Source: Sphingobacteriales bacterium 44-61
GTDB taxonomy: Bacteria > Bacteroidota > Bacteroidia > Chitinophagales > Chitinophagaceae
Length of the DNA stretch: 64,000 nucleotides
Assembly: GCA_001898405.1 (NCBI GenBank)
Contig: MKTW01000007.1
Span: 1-64,000 of the forward strand
Direction: 5' to 3'
Shown here: positions 44,169-50,454 of the stretch, piece after piece
Layout: each line of letters opens with the position of its first letter
Position numbering within the stretch: position 1 is the stretch's first letter
The notes under the pieces: model-generated
The model's database searches: none
What the model saw: only the letters and a program-made list of their open reading frames with translations
What the model was told of the DNA's origin: nothing
Program-made: the position numbers and the translations under genes

Positions 44169-44324
44169 TCAATGTTTTGAATTTTTCAATTGCTGTAGAT
44201 GTCTTTTTGCATCTTCCACTTTTTCGGTAAAAAGAATTCTGTCTTTTACTTGAGCGGCGACAGCGTTTAAAACTTTTATTTCTGCGCGGGTCATCTTGCC
44301 GCGTATTTTTGTCTTAGTTTTCAT
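44169..44324 (-). CDS. 51-residue basic helical protein, partner of the DUF6934 gene
   Basis: ATG 44324 to TGA 44169 encodes 51 residues, starting MKTKTKIRGKMTRAEIKVLN and ending in a Lys/His-rich helix. It is basic and predicted wholly helical. It follows the DUF6934 gene by 105 nt on the same strand. Small proteins with an MTRAE-type segment commonly accompany DUF6934 genes as I remember such loci, which suggests a functional pair of the toxin-antitoxin type; this is not proven. Confidence 0.6.
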   Translation of the reverse strand: MKTKTKIRGKMTRAEIKVLNAVAAQVKDRILFTEKVEDAKRHLQQLKNSKH

Positions 44325-44429
44325 AATATAAATTTACTTTTTCATTATAAATATTGTGACATATTCTTTACCAGGAATATATTTCTCTTTTGAAAACTTG
44401 CCTATTGAATGCGGAAGGCATCCAAATAG

Positions 44430-44921
44430 CTAATAGTCATTATCTAAAAGACTGAAATTGGCATCAATATAATTCCTGTAAATCCTGATTCGCTGGTTAA
44501 GTTTCCGACAATTTTCGCCGCAGCTTCTAGGGCATTTTCTATTACAATCTTCTCGAAATGTTATCCTACTGTCACTACCCTGGATCATCAGCATTTTACC
44601 TGGATGATACTTAAAGAAGGCAGGTATGGTACTTAAGACAGTATTTAAAACAACTCTTGCGTCACCATTGTTTGAAATAGTAAGGTCATTAATTGCTCCG
44701 GTTTCCATATCGTAATCCCCAAAACCTAAGTTGAAAACATCTATATTATCATCTTGACCAACATGGGTATACTCGACGATTTTCTTTGTAAATCTCTTTC
44801 CAAGACTAGAAAAGAATATTTTTATGACATTGGGTTTAACCCATTCTTTTGTTGAATACGTTTTAATGTGACCAGATTTCATAGACACGGTTGAGAAGCC
44901 AAACCTATCATAATCCCTCAA
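44430..44921 (-). CDS. DUF6934 family protein
   Basis: A 163-residue protein. It matches the DUF6934 pattern: YDRFGF at the start, VFNLGFGDYDMETGAINDLTISNNGD in the middle, VVLNTVLSTIPAFFKYHPGKMLMIQGSDS, and a C-terminal region with ITFRED. The last 40 residues carry four cysteines (CNRKCPRSCGENC), unusual in this family and possibly metal-binding. The start is TTG 44921, overlapping the stop of an upstream short frame as TTGA; ATG 44882 is the only alternative and would cut the conserved start. Function of the family unknown. Confidence 0.75.
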   Translation of the reverse strand: MRDYDRFGFSTVSMKSGHIKTYSTKEWVKPNVIKIFFSSLGKRFTKKIVEYTHVGQDDNIDVFNLGFGDYDMETGAINDLTISNNGDARVVLNTVLSTIPAFFKYHPGKMLMIQGSDSRITFREDCNRKCPRSCGENCRKLNQRIRIYRNYIDANFSLLDNDY

Positions 44922-45100
44922 CTTCCGATTGGGAAAAACAACACCTCATCCCGCTTTTTTAACTTCTGTGACCTTGTCTTTTTTTGCTTTTTATCGGCTC
45001 CCAAAATCCATTCCCACTGCAAAAACAACCATCTACTAACTAACCCTTCTTTCCTATCCAGTTTTTCTGTTCTTTTAAAAATATCATAGCCTGAAGGCAA
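44918..45100 (-). CDS. Short hypothetical frame upstream of the DUF6934 gene
   Basis: A 60-residue basic frame from ATG 45100 (MPSGYDIFKRTEKL...) with a Lys-rich middle (KKQKKTRSQKLKK). It overlaps the DUF6934 TTG start by 4 nt, the spacing of translationally coupled genes. No family recognised; may be chance. Confidence 0.3.
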   Translation of the reverse strand: MPSGYDIFKRTEKLDRKEGLVSRWLFLQWEWILGADKKQKKTRSQKLKKRDEVLFFPIGS

Positions 45101-45222
45101 TCAATATTTAGCCGGTACAAACACCTGGCTGCTATCCAACAGGCTGGGAACGAATAAATACCACTTATAGGGTATTAATGGTATTCCCTCTAAATCATAT
45201 TTTTGACCGCCGTTGTTAACCT

Positions 45223-46092
45223 TTGTATAATTTATATACGCATATTGCAACCAATCCTGGTCGTTGCCGCCGGCTTACCTGTAAAGATTCACTTTTTACA
45301 ATTTTCAATTGCAGGCTTCAAAACAGGTATGAGGATCTTTGGAGCCATCACAACTATATCGTGTATGTGGTGGAAGGCCGGAAAGTATGGCATACTTCCA
45401 ACGGAGCATATGACCTGCATAATGGTACCTGCGTATTTGTAAGAAAAGGAGCTGCTATTGTTGAGCAGTTTTTCGATACAGAATTCTGCTTCTTCCTGTT
45501 TTTTATACCAGATGAATTTATTTGTGAAGTTTTAAAAAGCAGGGCAAAGCCTTTGATGCGGACAGTGAAGCAGCCTGATCAGATTATTGCTATTCATAAC
45601 AGCGCTACCATCCAGGCTTATTTTCAATCCATGCTTCCTTATTTTGACGACGAGCGTGAGCCTGATCAATCCTTGCTGGAATTAAAATTCCGGGAGCTGG
45701 TGCTTGCTCTTATCGATAACCCCAGGAACCAGGAGCTCTTATCCTATTTCTGTTCTTTATTGCAGGAGCCGCAGGTCGTATCTCTTCAACGTGTAATGGA
45801 AGAAAACTTCTGTTTCAATCTCAAGCTCGAAGAATTTGCCCGGCTTTGCTCACGAAGCCTGTCAGCTTTTAAACGGGATTTTGAAAAGTTGTATGCTATG
45901 CCTCCCGGCAAATGGCTGATGGAAAGGCGCCTGAACCATTCACTTCATCTTCTTACCAAAATGGGAAGAACAGTTTCCGAAGCTGCATTTGAAAGCGGTT
46001 TTGAAAGCCCTTCTCATTTCAGCAGATCATTCCGCCAACGTTTTGGAAACCCTCCCGGGGCAATGAAGCAACAGGTTGCCCAAATGAATTAA
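45223..46092 (+). CDS. AraC-family transcriptional regulator
   Basis: A 289-residue regulator. The N-terminal ~170 residues form a cupin-like sensor domain (NYIVYVVEGRKVWHTSNG, CVFVRKGAAIVEQFF) as in ExsA-type AraC proteins. The C-terminal ~100 residues carry the two helix-turn-helix motifs (FNLKLEEFARLCSRSLSAFKRDFEKLY; VSEAAFESGFESPSHFSRSFRQRFG). The only upstream start in frame is TTG 45223 (MYNLY...), which aligns with the usual family beginning. The methyltransferase 130 nt downstream may be a target. Confidence 0.88.
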   Translation: MYNLYTHIATNPGRCRRLTCKDSLFTIFNCRLQNRYEDLWSHHNYIVYVVEGRKVWHTSNGAYDLHNGTCVFVRKGAAIVEQFFDTEFCFFLFFIPDEFICEVLKSRAKPLMRTVKQPDQIIAIHNSATIQAYFQSMLPYFDDEREPDQSLLELKFRELVLALIDNPRNQELLSYFCSLLQEPQVVSLQRVMEENFCFNLKLEEFARLCSRSLSAFKRDFEKLYAMPPGKWLMERRLNHSLHLLTKMGRTVSEAAFESGFESPSHFSRSFRQRFGNPPGAMKQQVAQMN

Positions 46093-46185
46093 TAATATCC
46101 GGCAATTTCCTGTAATCTCTTCAGAAATGAACTTCACAGTCAGATCTCCGGGCTTTTAAGAAAGGCATTTTTTTTCCTGCCCGTT

Positions 46186-46193
46186 TAGTTTTG
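46186..46193 (+). promoter_or_regulatory. -7 promoter box of the methyltransferase gene
   Basis: TAGTTTTG, exact TAnnTTTG, 29 nt before ATG 46223. No clear -33 element. Confidence 0.4.
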
Positions 46194-46222
46194 CTTTTTT
46201 AATAACCATTAAAACCTATTCA

Positions 46223-47005
46223 ATGAGCACAAAAACAATCCAGGGAAAACTGTGGAGTATTGCACCGCAATATTGGTCAAAGCATTTTGAGCCCTGGTTT
46301 CTGCCGATGTACAGGAAAGTGCTGGAGCAGTTGGAATTATCGAACGACAAATTATTATTGGATGCCGGATGCGGTTCCGGTCTCTTCAGCTACATGGCCA
46401 TACAAGCCGGTGCACAGGTAGTAGGCGTTGATGCAGCACCGGGTTTGCTGGAAGTGGCCAAGCAACGCAATCCGCAAAACAATTTCCTCGAAGAAGATCT
46501 TGAAGCATTACCATTTGTAGAAGATACTTTTCATGTGGTGACAGGTTTCAACTCACTTCAGTATGCCGGTGATTTTGAAAAAGCACTGCTGGAAGCAAAA
46601 CGCGTTTTAAAACCAGGTGGAAAACTGGTGATCGCAATCTGGGATAAGCCCGGATTCAGTGATGCTACCACTGTATTAAAAGCGATCGGGACCTTATTGC
46701 CGCCACCACCGCCCGGCACTCCCGGCCCCTTTGCCCTTTCTGAAGATGGAAAGATTGAAAATACATTGAAAAGGAACGGGTTGAATCTTGAATTTAAAAC
46801 GACAGTAAACTGTCCATTCCTTTATGCAAACCTTTCAGATGGTATTAAAAGCTTTATGGGTACTGGCCCTGCTGCTGCTGCCATGGACAACAACAGCAAA
46901 AAAACAGTGGAAGACATCATTGCCAAAGCATTGCAACCCTATCAATTGCCAGATGATCTCTACTTCCTGCAAAATCAATTCCTGGTATTTATTGCAGGCA
47001 AATGA
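46223..47005 (+). CDS. Class I SAM-dependent methyltransferase (UbiE/Methyltransf_11 type)
   Basis: A 260-residue methyltransferase with motif I LLDAGCGSGLFSYMA (~48), acidic loop VVGVDAAPGLLEVA, motif II region FHVVTGFNSLQYA (~110), and motif III VLKPGGKLVIAIWDKPG (~130). The long insert with PPPPPGTPGPFAL near 155 may form a substrate lid. The substrate is unknown. Confidence 0.88.
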   Translation: MSTKTIQGKLWSIAPQYWSKHFEPWFLPMYRKVLEQLELSNDKLLLDAGCGSGLFSYMAIQAGAQVVGVDAAPGLLEVAKQRNPQNNFLEEDLEALPFVEDTFHVVTGFNSLQYAGDFEKALLEAKRVLKPGGKLVIAIWDKPGFSDATTVLKAIGTLLPPPPPGTPGPFALSEDGKIENTLKRNGLNLEFKTTVNCPFLYANLSDGIKSFMGTGPAAAAMDNNSKKTVEDIIAKALQPYQLPDDLYFLQNQFLVFIAGK

Positions 47006-47027
47006 TCAATAAGCGGGGGAAATAAAC

Positions 47028-47056
47028 AAGGTGCATGAATAAGACTCATGCACCTT
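47028..47056. terminator. Intergenic hairpin between convergent genes
   Basis: AAGGTGCATGA / TCATGCACCTT (11 bp) with a 7-nt loop. The right arm includes the stop codon of the minus-strand transferase gene. Followed by CTTCATG, so the T-tract is poor. Confidence 0.6.
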
Positions 47057-48170
47057 CTTCATGAATAATACTATCCTTGTTTTTGTTGTAAAACCGGAAG
47101 AAGCTGTCACTCCTTTTCAGCACCCGTGAAGCCAGGATCATGAAAACAGTGAGCAGTAACAATGTGTATTCCTGTTTTATATTCCGCAGCAGGAACACTT
47201 CTATCAGCACCAGTGCATGAATAAAACAGATCACCCGCACGGAGAATACATGACTGAACCCATTATTGGTAAGCAGGTGATGAATATGTGTGCGGTCTGC
47301 CTGGAAGGGTGAGCCGCCTCTCCAGGTGCGTAAAGTGAATACGCGTAATGTATCAAACACCGGCACCAGCACAATGCCTAATACAAATACCGGTGCATTG
47401 GGCAATACAGGATGACTGGCAAATGTATTTACCTGCAGCAAACGGACACATAAAACGGAGATGATAAAACCTATGACCAGCGAACCGGTATCACCCATGA
47501 AGATCCGGGCAGGATTGAAATTAAAGTACAAAAATGCTAATACTCCTCCTGCGAGCGCAAAAGCGATCAAAGCTGTACTTATATCTCCGCTGAGGTTGAG
47601 GAAAAGTCCCAGGGTGATCAGGCTCATAAAAGCCAATCCGCCTGCCAGTCCATCAATTCCGTCCACCAGGTTAAAGGCATTGGTTATACCCGCAATGGCC
47701 AGAATGGTAAAAAAGTACTGGCTATACAGGGGCAATGTTTCAATACCAAACAATCCATTGAAAGAAGTGATCCTCACACCCGAGAGTGCAATCAATGCTG
47801 CGATGGCGAACTGAACAGCGAATTTATATTTAGCAGACAGGTCCTTCAGGTCATCCATCACACCAATGACCAACAGTGCCAGCACAGCAAGAAAGAAAGC
47901 GAGCTGGGCCGGTTCGGCATGAAGCGGCAACCATAATAAAATGGACAGGCCCATGCCTGCCGCAATAGCAATGCCTCCCATGGTAGGCACAGGCGATTTA
48001 TGCAGCTTGCGTGCATTAGGAATATCGTAAAGCTTATAGCGGTTAATGAGAAAAATAAGTGGGGGGATACTGAGCAACGTAACAATAAAAGCCGTAACAA
48101 AACTCAGCAAAGGGAATTTATAATCCAGCAATGGCAGGTGGACCTGCAGCAGGTAGAGTTGGTTATTCAT
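47046..48170 (-). CDS. MraY/WecA-type polyprenyl-phosphate sugar-1-phosphate transferase
   Basis: A 374-residue protein with ~10 membrane helices. Family motifs: HKSPVPTMGGIAI near residue 57, VIGVMDDLKDLSAKYKF near 102 (DDxxD Mg2+/UDP site), NAFNLVDGIDGLAGG near 164, FNFNPARIFMGDTGSLVIGF near 216, and the HIHH cytoplasmic motif (DRTHIHHLL). It moves a HexNAc-1-phosphate from UDP-sugar to undecaprenyl phosphate, beginning O-antigen, capsule or teichoic-like polymers. The HIHH motif favours WecA/GlcNAc type over MraY. Confidence 0.9.
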   Translation of the reverse strand: MNNQLYLLQVHLPLLDYKFPLLSFVTAFIVTLLSIPPLIFLINRYKLYDIPNARKLHKSPVPTMGGIAIAAGMGLSILLWLPLHAEPAQLAFFLAVLALLVIGVMDDLKDLSAKYKFAVQFAIAALIALSGVRITSFNGLFGIETLPLYSQYFFTILAIAGITNAFNLVDGIDGLAGGLAFMSLITLGLFLNLSGDISTALIAFALAGGVLAFLYFNFNPARIFMGDTGSLVIGFIISVLCVRLLQVNTFASHPVLPNAPVFVLGIVLVPVFDTLRVFTLRTWRGGSPFQADRTHIHHLLTNNGFSHVFSVRVICFIHALVLIEVFLLRNIKQEYTLLLLTVFMILASRVLKRSDSFFRFYNKNKDSIIHEEGA

Positions 48171-48253
48171 TCAGACCGGGTTTCTGATAGGTTATTGGTT
48201 CTAAAGCTGCAAAATAGTAGGAAATAAATTAAAGCACAATAGGATTTTTATTG

Positions 48254-49292
48254 GGTAGTGCTACAGTTTGAATTTTTAAAATAGTGAGACCAGGTAGTCT
48301 AAACTTTTTCTCAGATTTCCAGCTATCCGCTGTTCCTCTGACAGAATCAGGCGCTTTCTACGCTCCCCCGATTCTCTTGTTTAGGCTCCTGGCCTCCTCC
48401 TTTTGCTAAGATATCGCTTTAATTATACTCTTCCACCAGGTTAGCTATATCCTCAAATTTCCAGGGTTTTTTCGTTAATCCGGCCTCCATTGCTGGCGTA
48501 ACCCGCAAAGTCCTATGGATCCGGGCAAAATTGTAATAAACGAAGTTTAAAGCGACTGCATAGCAATGATTATCATATTTCTTTGAAAAAGCATTGACCT
48601 GTCGCGTAAACCTTCTGTTAGTCATCCTTGTGGTAAGATTTTGTCTTTCTATATGTGCTGTGGTGATATAACGAGGATCCGGGTTGCCAGAAATGACCTT
48701 TTTTATTGCACCTATATAACGTTCTCTTTTATCCAGTTTTCCCTCTTTATTTGTTGACTCTTTGCTGTATTGTTTCACTAATTGTGCAAAATCTATTTTT
48801 CCTCCAAAAGTCTCTGCCACTGCTTCTACATAGGTATTTAAACCATCAGTGGATAACTGAACCCGATTCCTTACTCTACGCCAAAGATCATTCATGAAGA
48901 AATTAGCTGATTGCCAATTTCGCGGCCCTACGAACCAGGAAATGATGAGCTTAGTATCTGCATCTACGGCGACCCACGTCCATATATCTCCAGCTTCGGG
49001 TTTGTGGGCAGGTTTGTTCTTTTCCTTTGCATAAATAAAGCTCCATTGCTCATCACATTCTATTCTTTTACTCTGAATCTTAACTACCGTTCGACTATGA
49101 AATTTTACGCACGCCTGACCCACATCTACAAGTAATTTAATGACTGTCGTTAACGAAACATCTGCTATTCGGGAGCAGGAACGGAGGCTATTACCTTCTA
49201 CAAGAAGTTGAATGATCTGGCTCCGTTTAGCCAGAGATAAGCGATTCATAAGCAGAATTTTTTTCTTTCATAAATATGAAACAATGCCTACC
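48254..49292. mobile_element. IS1-like insertion sequence (tentative ends)
   Basis: The transposase at 48419-49249 is bracketed by GGTAG-GC type ends: GGTAGTGCTACAGTTTGA from 48254 on the plus strand, and GGTAGGCATTGTTTCA read from 49292 on the minus strand. With small gaps the two share GGTAG, GC and GTTT blocks, like degenerate IS1 terminal repeats. No clear target duplication was found. Ends are uncertain; the transposase is certain. Confidence 0.5.
48419..49249 (-). CDS. IS1-family-like DDE transposase
   Basis: A 276-residue transposase: N-terminal HTH (RSQIIQLLVEGNSLRSCSRIADVSLTTVIKLL is its region, residues 9-41), then a DDE catalytic core with ECDEQWSFIYAKEKN (~68), DIWTWVAVDADTKLIISWFVG (~89), QLSTDGLNTYVEAV (~134), and HIERQNLTTRMTNRRFTR plus NFARIHRTLRVTPAMEAG at the end. 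It is intact. The many homologues of this kind are usually annotated IS1 family. Lies with its start 64 nt from a tRNA-like gene. Confidence 0.9.
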   Translation of the reverse strand: MNRLSLAKRSQIIQLLVEGNSLRSCSRIADVSLTTVIKLLVDVGQACVKFHSRTVVKIQSKRIECDEQWSFIYAKEKNKPAHKPEAGDIWTWVAVDADTKLIISWFVGPRNWQSANFFMNDLWRRVRNRVQLSTDGLNTYVEAVAETFGGKIDFAQLVKQYSKESTNKEGKLDKRERYIGAIKKVISGNPDPRYITTAHIERQNLTTRMTNRRFTRQVNAFSKKYDNHCYAVALNFVYYNFARIHRTLRVTPAMEAGLTKKPWKFEDIANLVEEYN

Positions 49293-49312
49293 TTTGGGAT
49301 AGGCAAAAAAGA

Positions 49313-49386
49313 TGGAGCTGCCGGGAATCGAACCCGGATTTGCGACTTGATAAGGGTAGCCACATTAGCCATTATGCTACAGCCCC
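49313..49386 (-). tRNA. tRNA-like gene with irregular anticodon arm
   Basis: 74 nt on the minus strand. Acceptor GGGGCTG / CAGCTCC closes with one G-U pair, discriminator A; CCA is not encoded. D arm GCAT / ATGT, and a perfect T arm CCGGG-TTCGATT-CCCGG. The 24 nt between the D and T stems pair poorly: the best 5-bp stem, GCTAC / GTCGC, has one mismatch and a 9-nt loop CCTTATCAA; a 7-nt reading (CTTATCA) would give anticodon UAU (Ile). The amino acid cannot be assigned and it may be a pseudogene. Confidence 0.6.
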
Positions 49387-49532
49387 ATTCTTAAATTGTT
49401 TTAGCCAGTTGCAAAAGTTTCCACGCCGATGCACCTGGCTTTTTTATTTCGTAGCATAGATTACGTTTAAAAACAAATCTTTTGCATGCCGTAAAGGTAT
49501 TTAAACCATATTTTTGACAAAATGTTAATTTA

Positions 49533-49585
49533 TTACCAGAAAATTTTTATTTCGTACTAGATTATTACCGAAATATTTTTAATTG
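49533..49585 (+). repeat. Imperfect direct repeat
   Basis: Two copies of an ATTACC-(g)AAAAT/ATATTTTTA unit (about 49533-49553 and 49564-49583) in the AT-rich gap after the tRNA-like gene. Could be regulatory for the RNA at 49621, or a short duplication. Confidence 0.35.
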
Positions 49586-49620
49586 CTGAGTTAATAACAA
49601 AACATAATAATAATTGGCGT

Positions 49621-49760
49621 TAGCTGATTTTTTGGGTAAGAAAAACTGGTAATCTTTCATACACTCCAAAAAGAATCAAGCTGAACGCTCACGCTATGGC
49701 GTGGGCTTTAGTTTGCTATGGAGTGTGGGTTCTTACCAGTACCTTCTTGCCAAGCAGCTA
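49621..49760 (+). ncRNA. Rod-like structured RNA, 6S-like candidate
   Basis: A 140-nt stretch folds on itself through stacked helices: TAGCTG/CAGCTA (49621-49626, 49755-49760), GGTAAGAA/TTCTTGCC, ACTGGTAA/TTACCAGT (49645-49652, 49733-49740), an internal bubble (8 nt against 6), ACACTCC/GGAGTGT (49661-49667, 49720-49726), AGCtgAAC/GTTtGCT, and an apical GCTCACGC/GCGTGGGC with a TATG loop (49687-49706). A long closing stem, a central bubble and an apical hairpin are the architecture of 6S RNA (a 6S-Flavo class is known in Bacteroidota). The strand is not decided by symmetry alone; plus is assumed. A MITE-like inverted repeat is the alternative. Confidence 0.45.
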
Positions 49761-49817
49761 TTTGTCCCACGCTATTTTTATATCCGCAAGAGGGGCAATT
49801 GCGAACAAGCCATTTTT

Positions 49818-50150
49818 ATGAAAGTCCTTTTCTTTCTTCTCATTTCTTGCATGCTATTCAGTTGCAGTTCACAAAAAAAATTAACGGAGAATGTATTGAA
49901 CTCCTGGATAGGTGATTCAAAACAAAACCTGATCTTGAAGTGGGGACCACCAGTTCAGACTACTTCAGATGGAAACAATGGGGAAATACTGGTTTATGCT
50001 AATCGTATTTATTACGTGCTTGCTACCGGGCCAGTAGATTATTGGGAATATCGAATGATGTATGTAAATGCTGCAGGAAAGATTTATCACTGGCTATTTA
50101 AAAGAAACCCCAACCCGCCAAATCGAATAGATATGCGCGTCCTTCTTTAG
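49818..50150 (+). CDS. Small hypothetical lipoprotein
   Basis: A 110-residue protein from ATG 49818 with signal segment and lipobox FSCS (Cys16). The following NSWIGDSKQNLILKWGPPVQTTSDG and EILVYANRIYYV is reminiscent of SmpA/BamE-like small lipoproteins, where a WGxP turn is followed by a strand, but the match is loose. The longer reading to 49701 overlaps the structured RNA and is rejected. Converges with a 42-residue gene after 1 nt. Confidence 0.75.
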   Translation: MKVLFFLLISCMLFSCSSQKKLTENVLNSWIGDSKQNLILKWGPPVQTTSDGNNGEILVYANRIYYVLATGPVDYWEYRMMYVNAAGKIYHWLFKRNPNPPNRIDMRVLL

Positions 50151-50151
50151 C

Positions 50152-50280
50152 TTACTTTTTCTTGGCTTTAGAGATAGCCTTTTTTGCACCCTTTTTGGGC
50201 TGATTTTCAGTTTTGCGAATTACAGCGTCAAGGACTGATTTAGCGGCCTGAACAGGATCTTTTTTTGGTGTTTTACCCAT
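50152..50280 (-). CDS. 42-residue Lys-rich basic protein
   Basis: ATG 50280 to TAA 50152. Begins MGKTPKKDPVQAAKSVLDAV and ends in a run of Lys/Ala (KGAKKAISKAKKK). Strongly basic, so possibly nucleic-acid binding. The protein-like middle segment and tight convergence with the lipoprotein gene support it as real. No family recognised. Confidence 0.5.
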   Translation of the reverse strand: MGKTPKKDPVQAAKSVLDAVIRKTENQPKKGAKKAISKAKKK

Positions 50281-50446
50281 TTTTCAAAATTATTCATTTT
50301 AAGAGTAAAAGTTTTTATTATTTCAAACTGGTGCAATACCTTTTATTGTGTCCGGATGATTTTTTTCTGAAAAAATACGGGAAAAAAAACGGCGTCTTTA
50401 GTTTTTTGTTAAGATACTGTAACCAAGCAGCTTAACCTGATTCCGT

Positions 50447-50454
50447 TATTTTTG
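50447..50454 (+). promoter_or_regulatory. -7 promoter box at the start of recG
   Basis: TATTTTTG, exact TAnnTTTG; its last G is the G of the TTG at 50452 that is the first possible recG start. If used, transcription begins inside the apparent reading frame, so translation must start further in. Confidence 0.35.

Noticed and set aside
48300-48412. Further terminal repeat of the IS element at AGAATC/GATTCT
   Set aside because: Only 6 nt pair and there is no match on the other side of the transposase.
49701-49817. N-terminal extension of the small lipoprotein
   Set aside because: It overlaps the structured RNA candidate and places the lipobox signal peptide internally; ATG 49818 fits a lipoprotein start.
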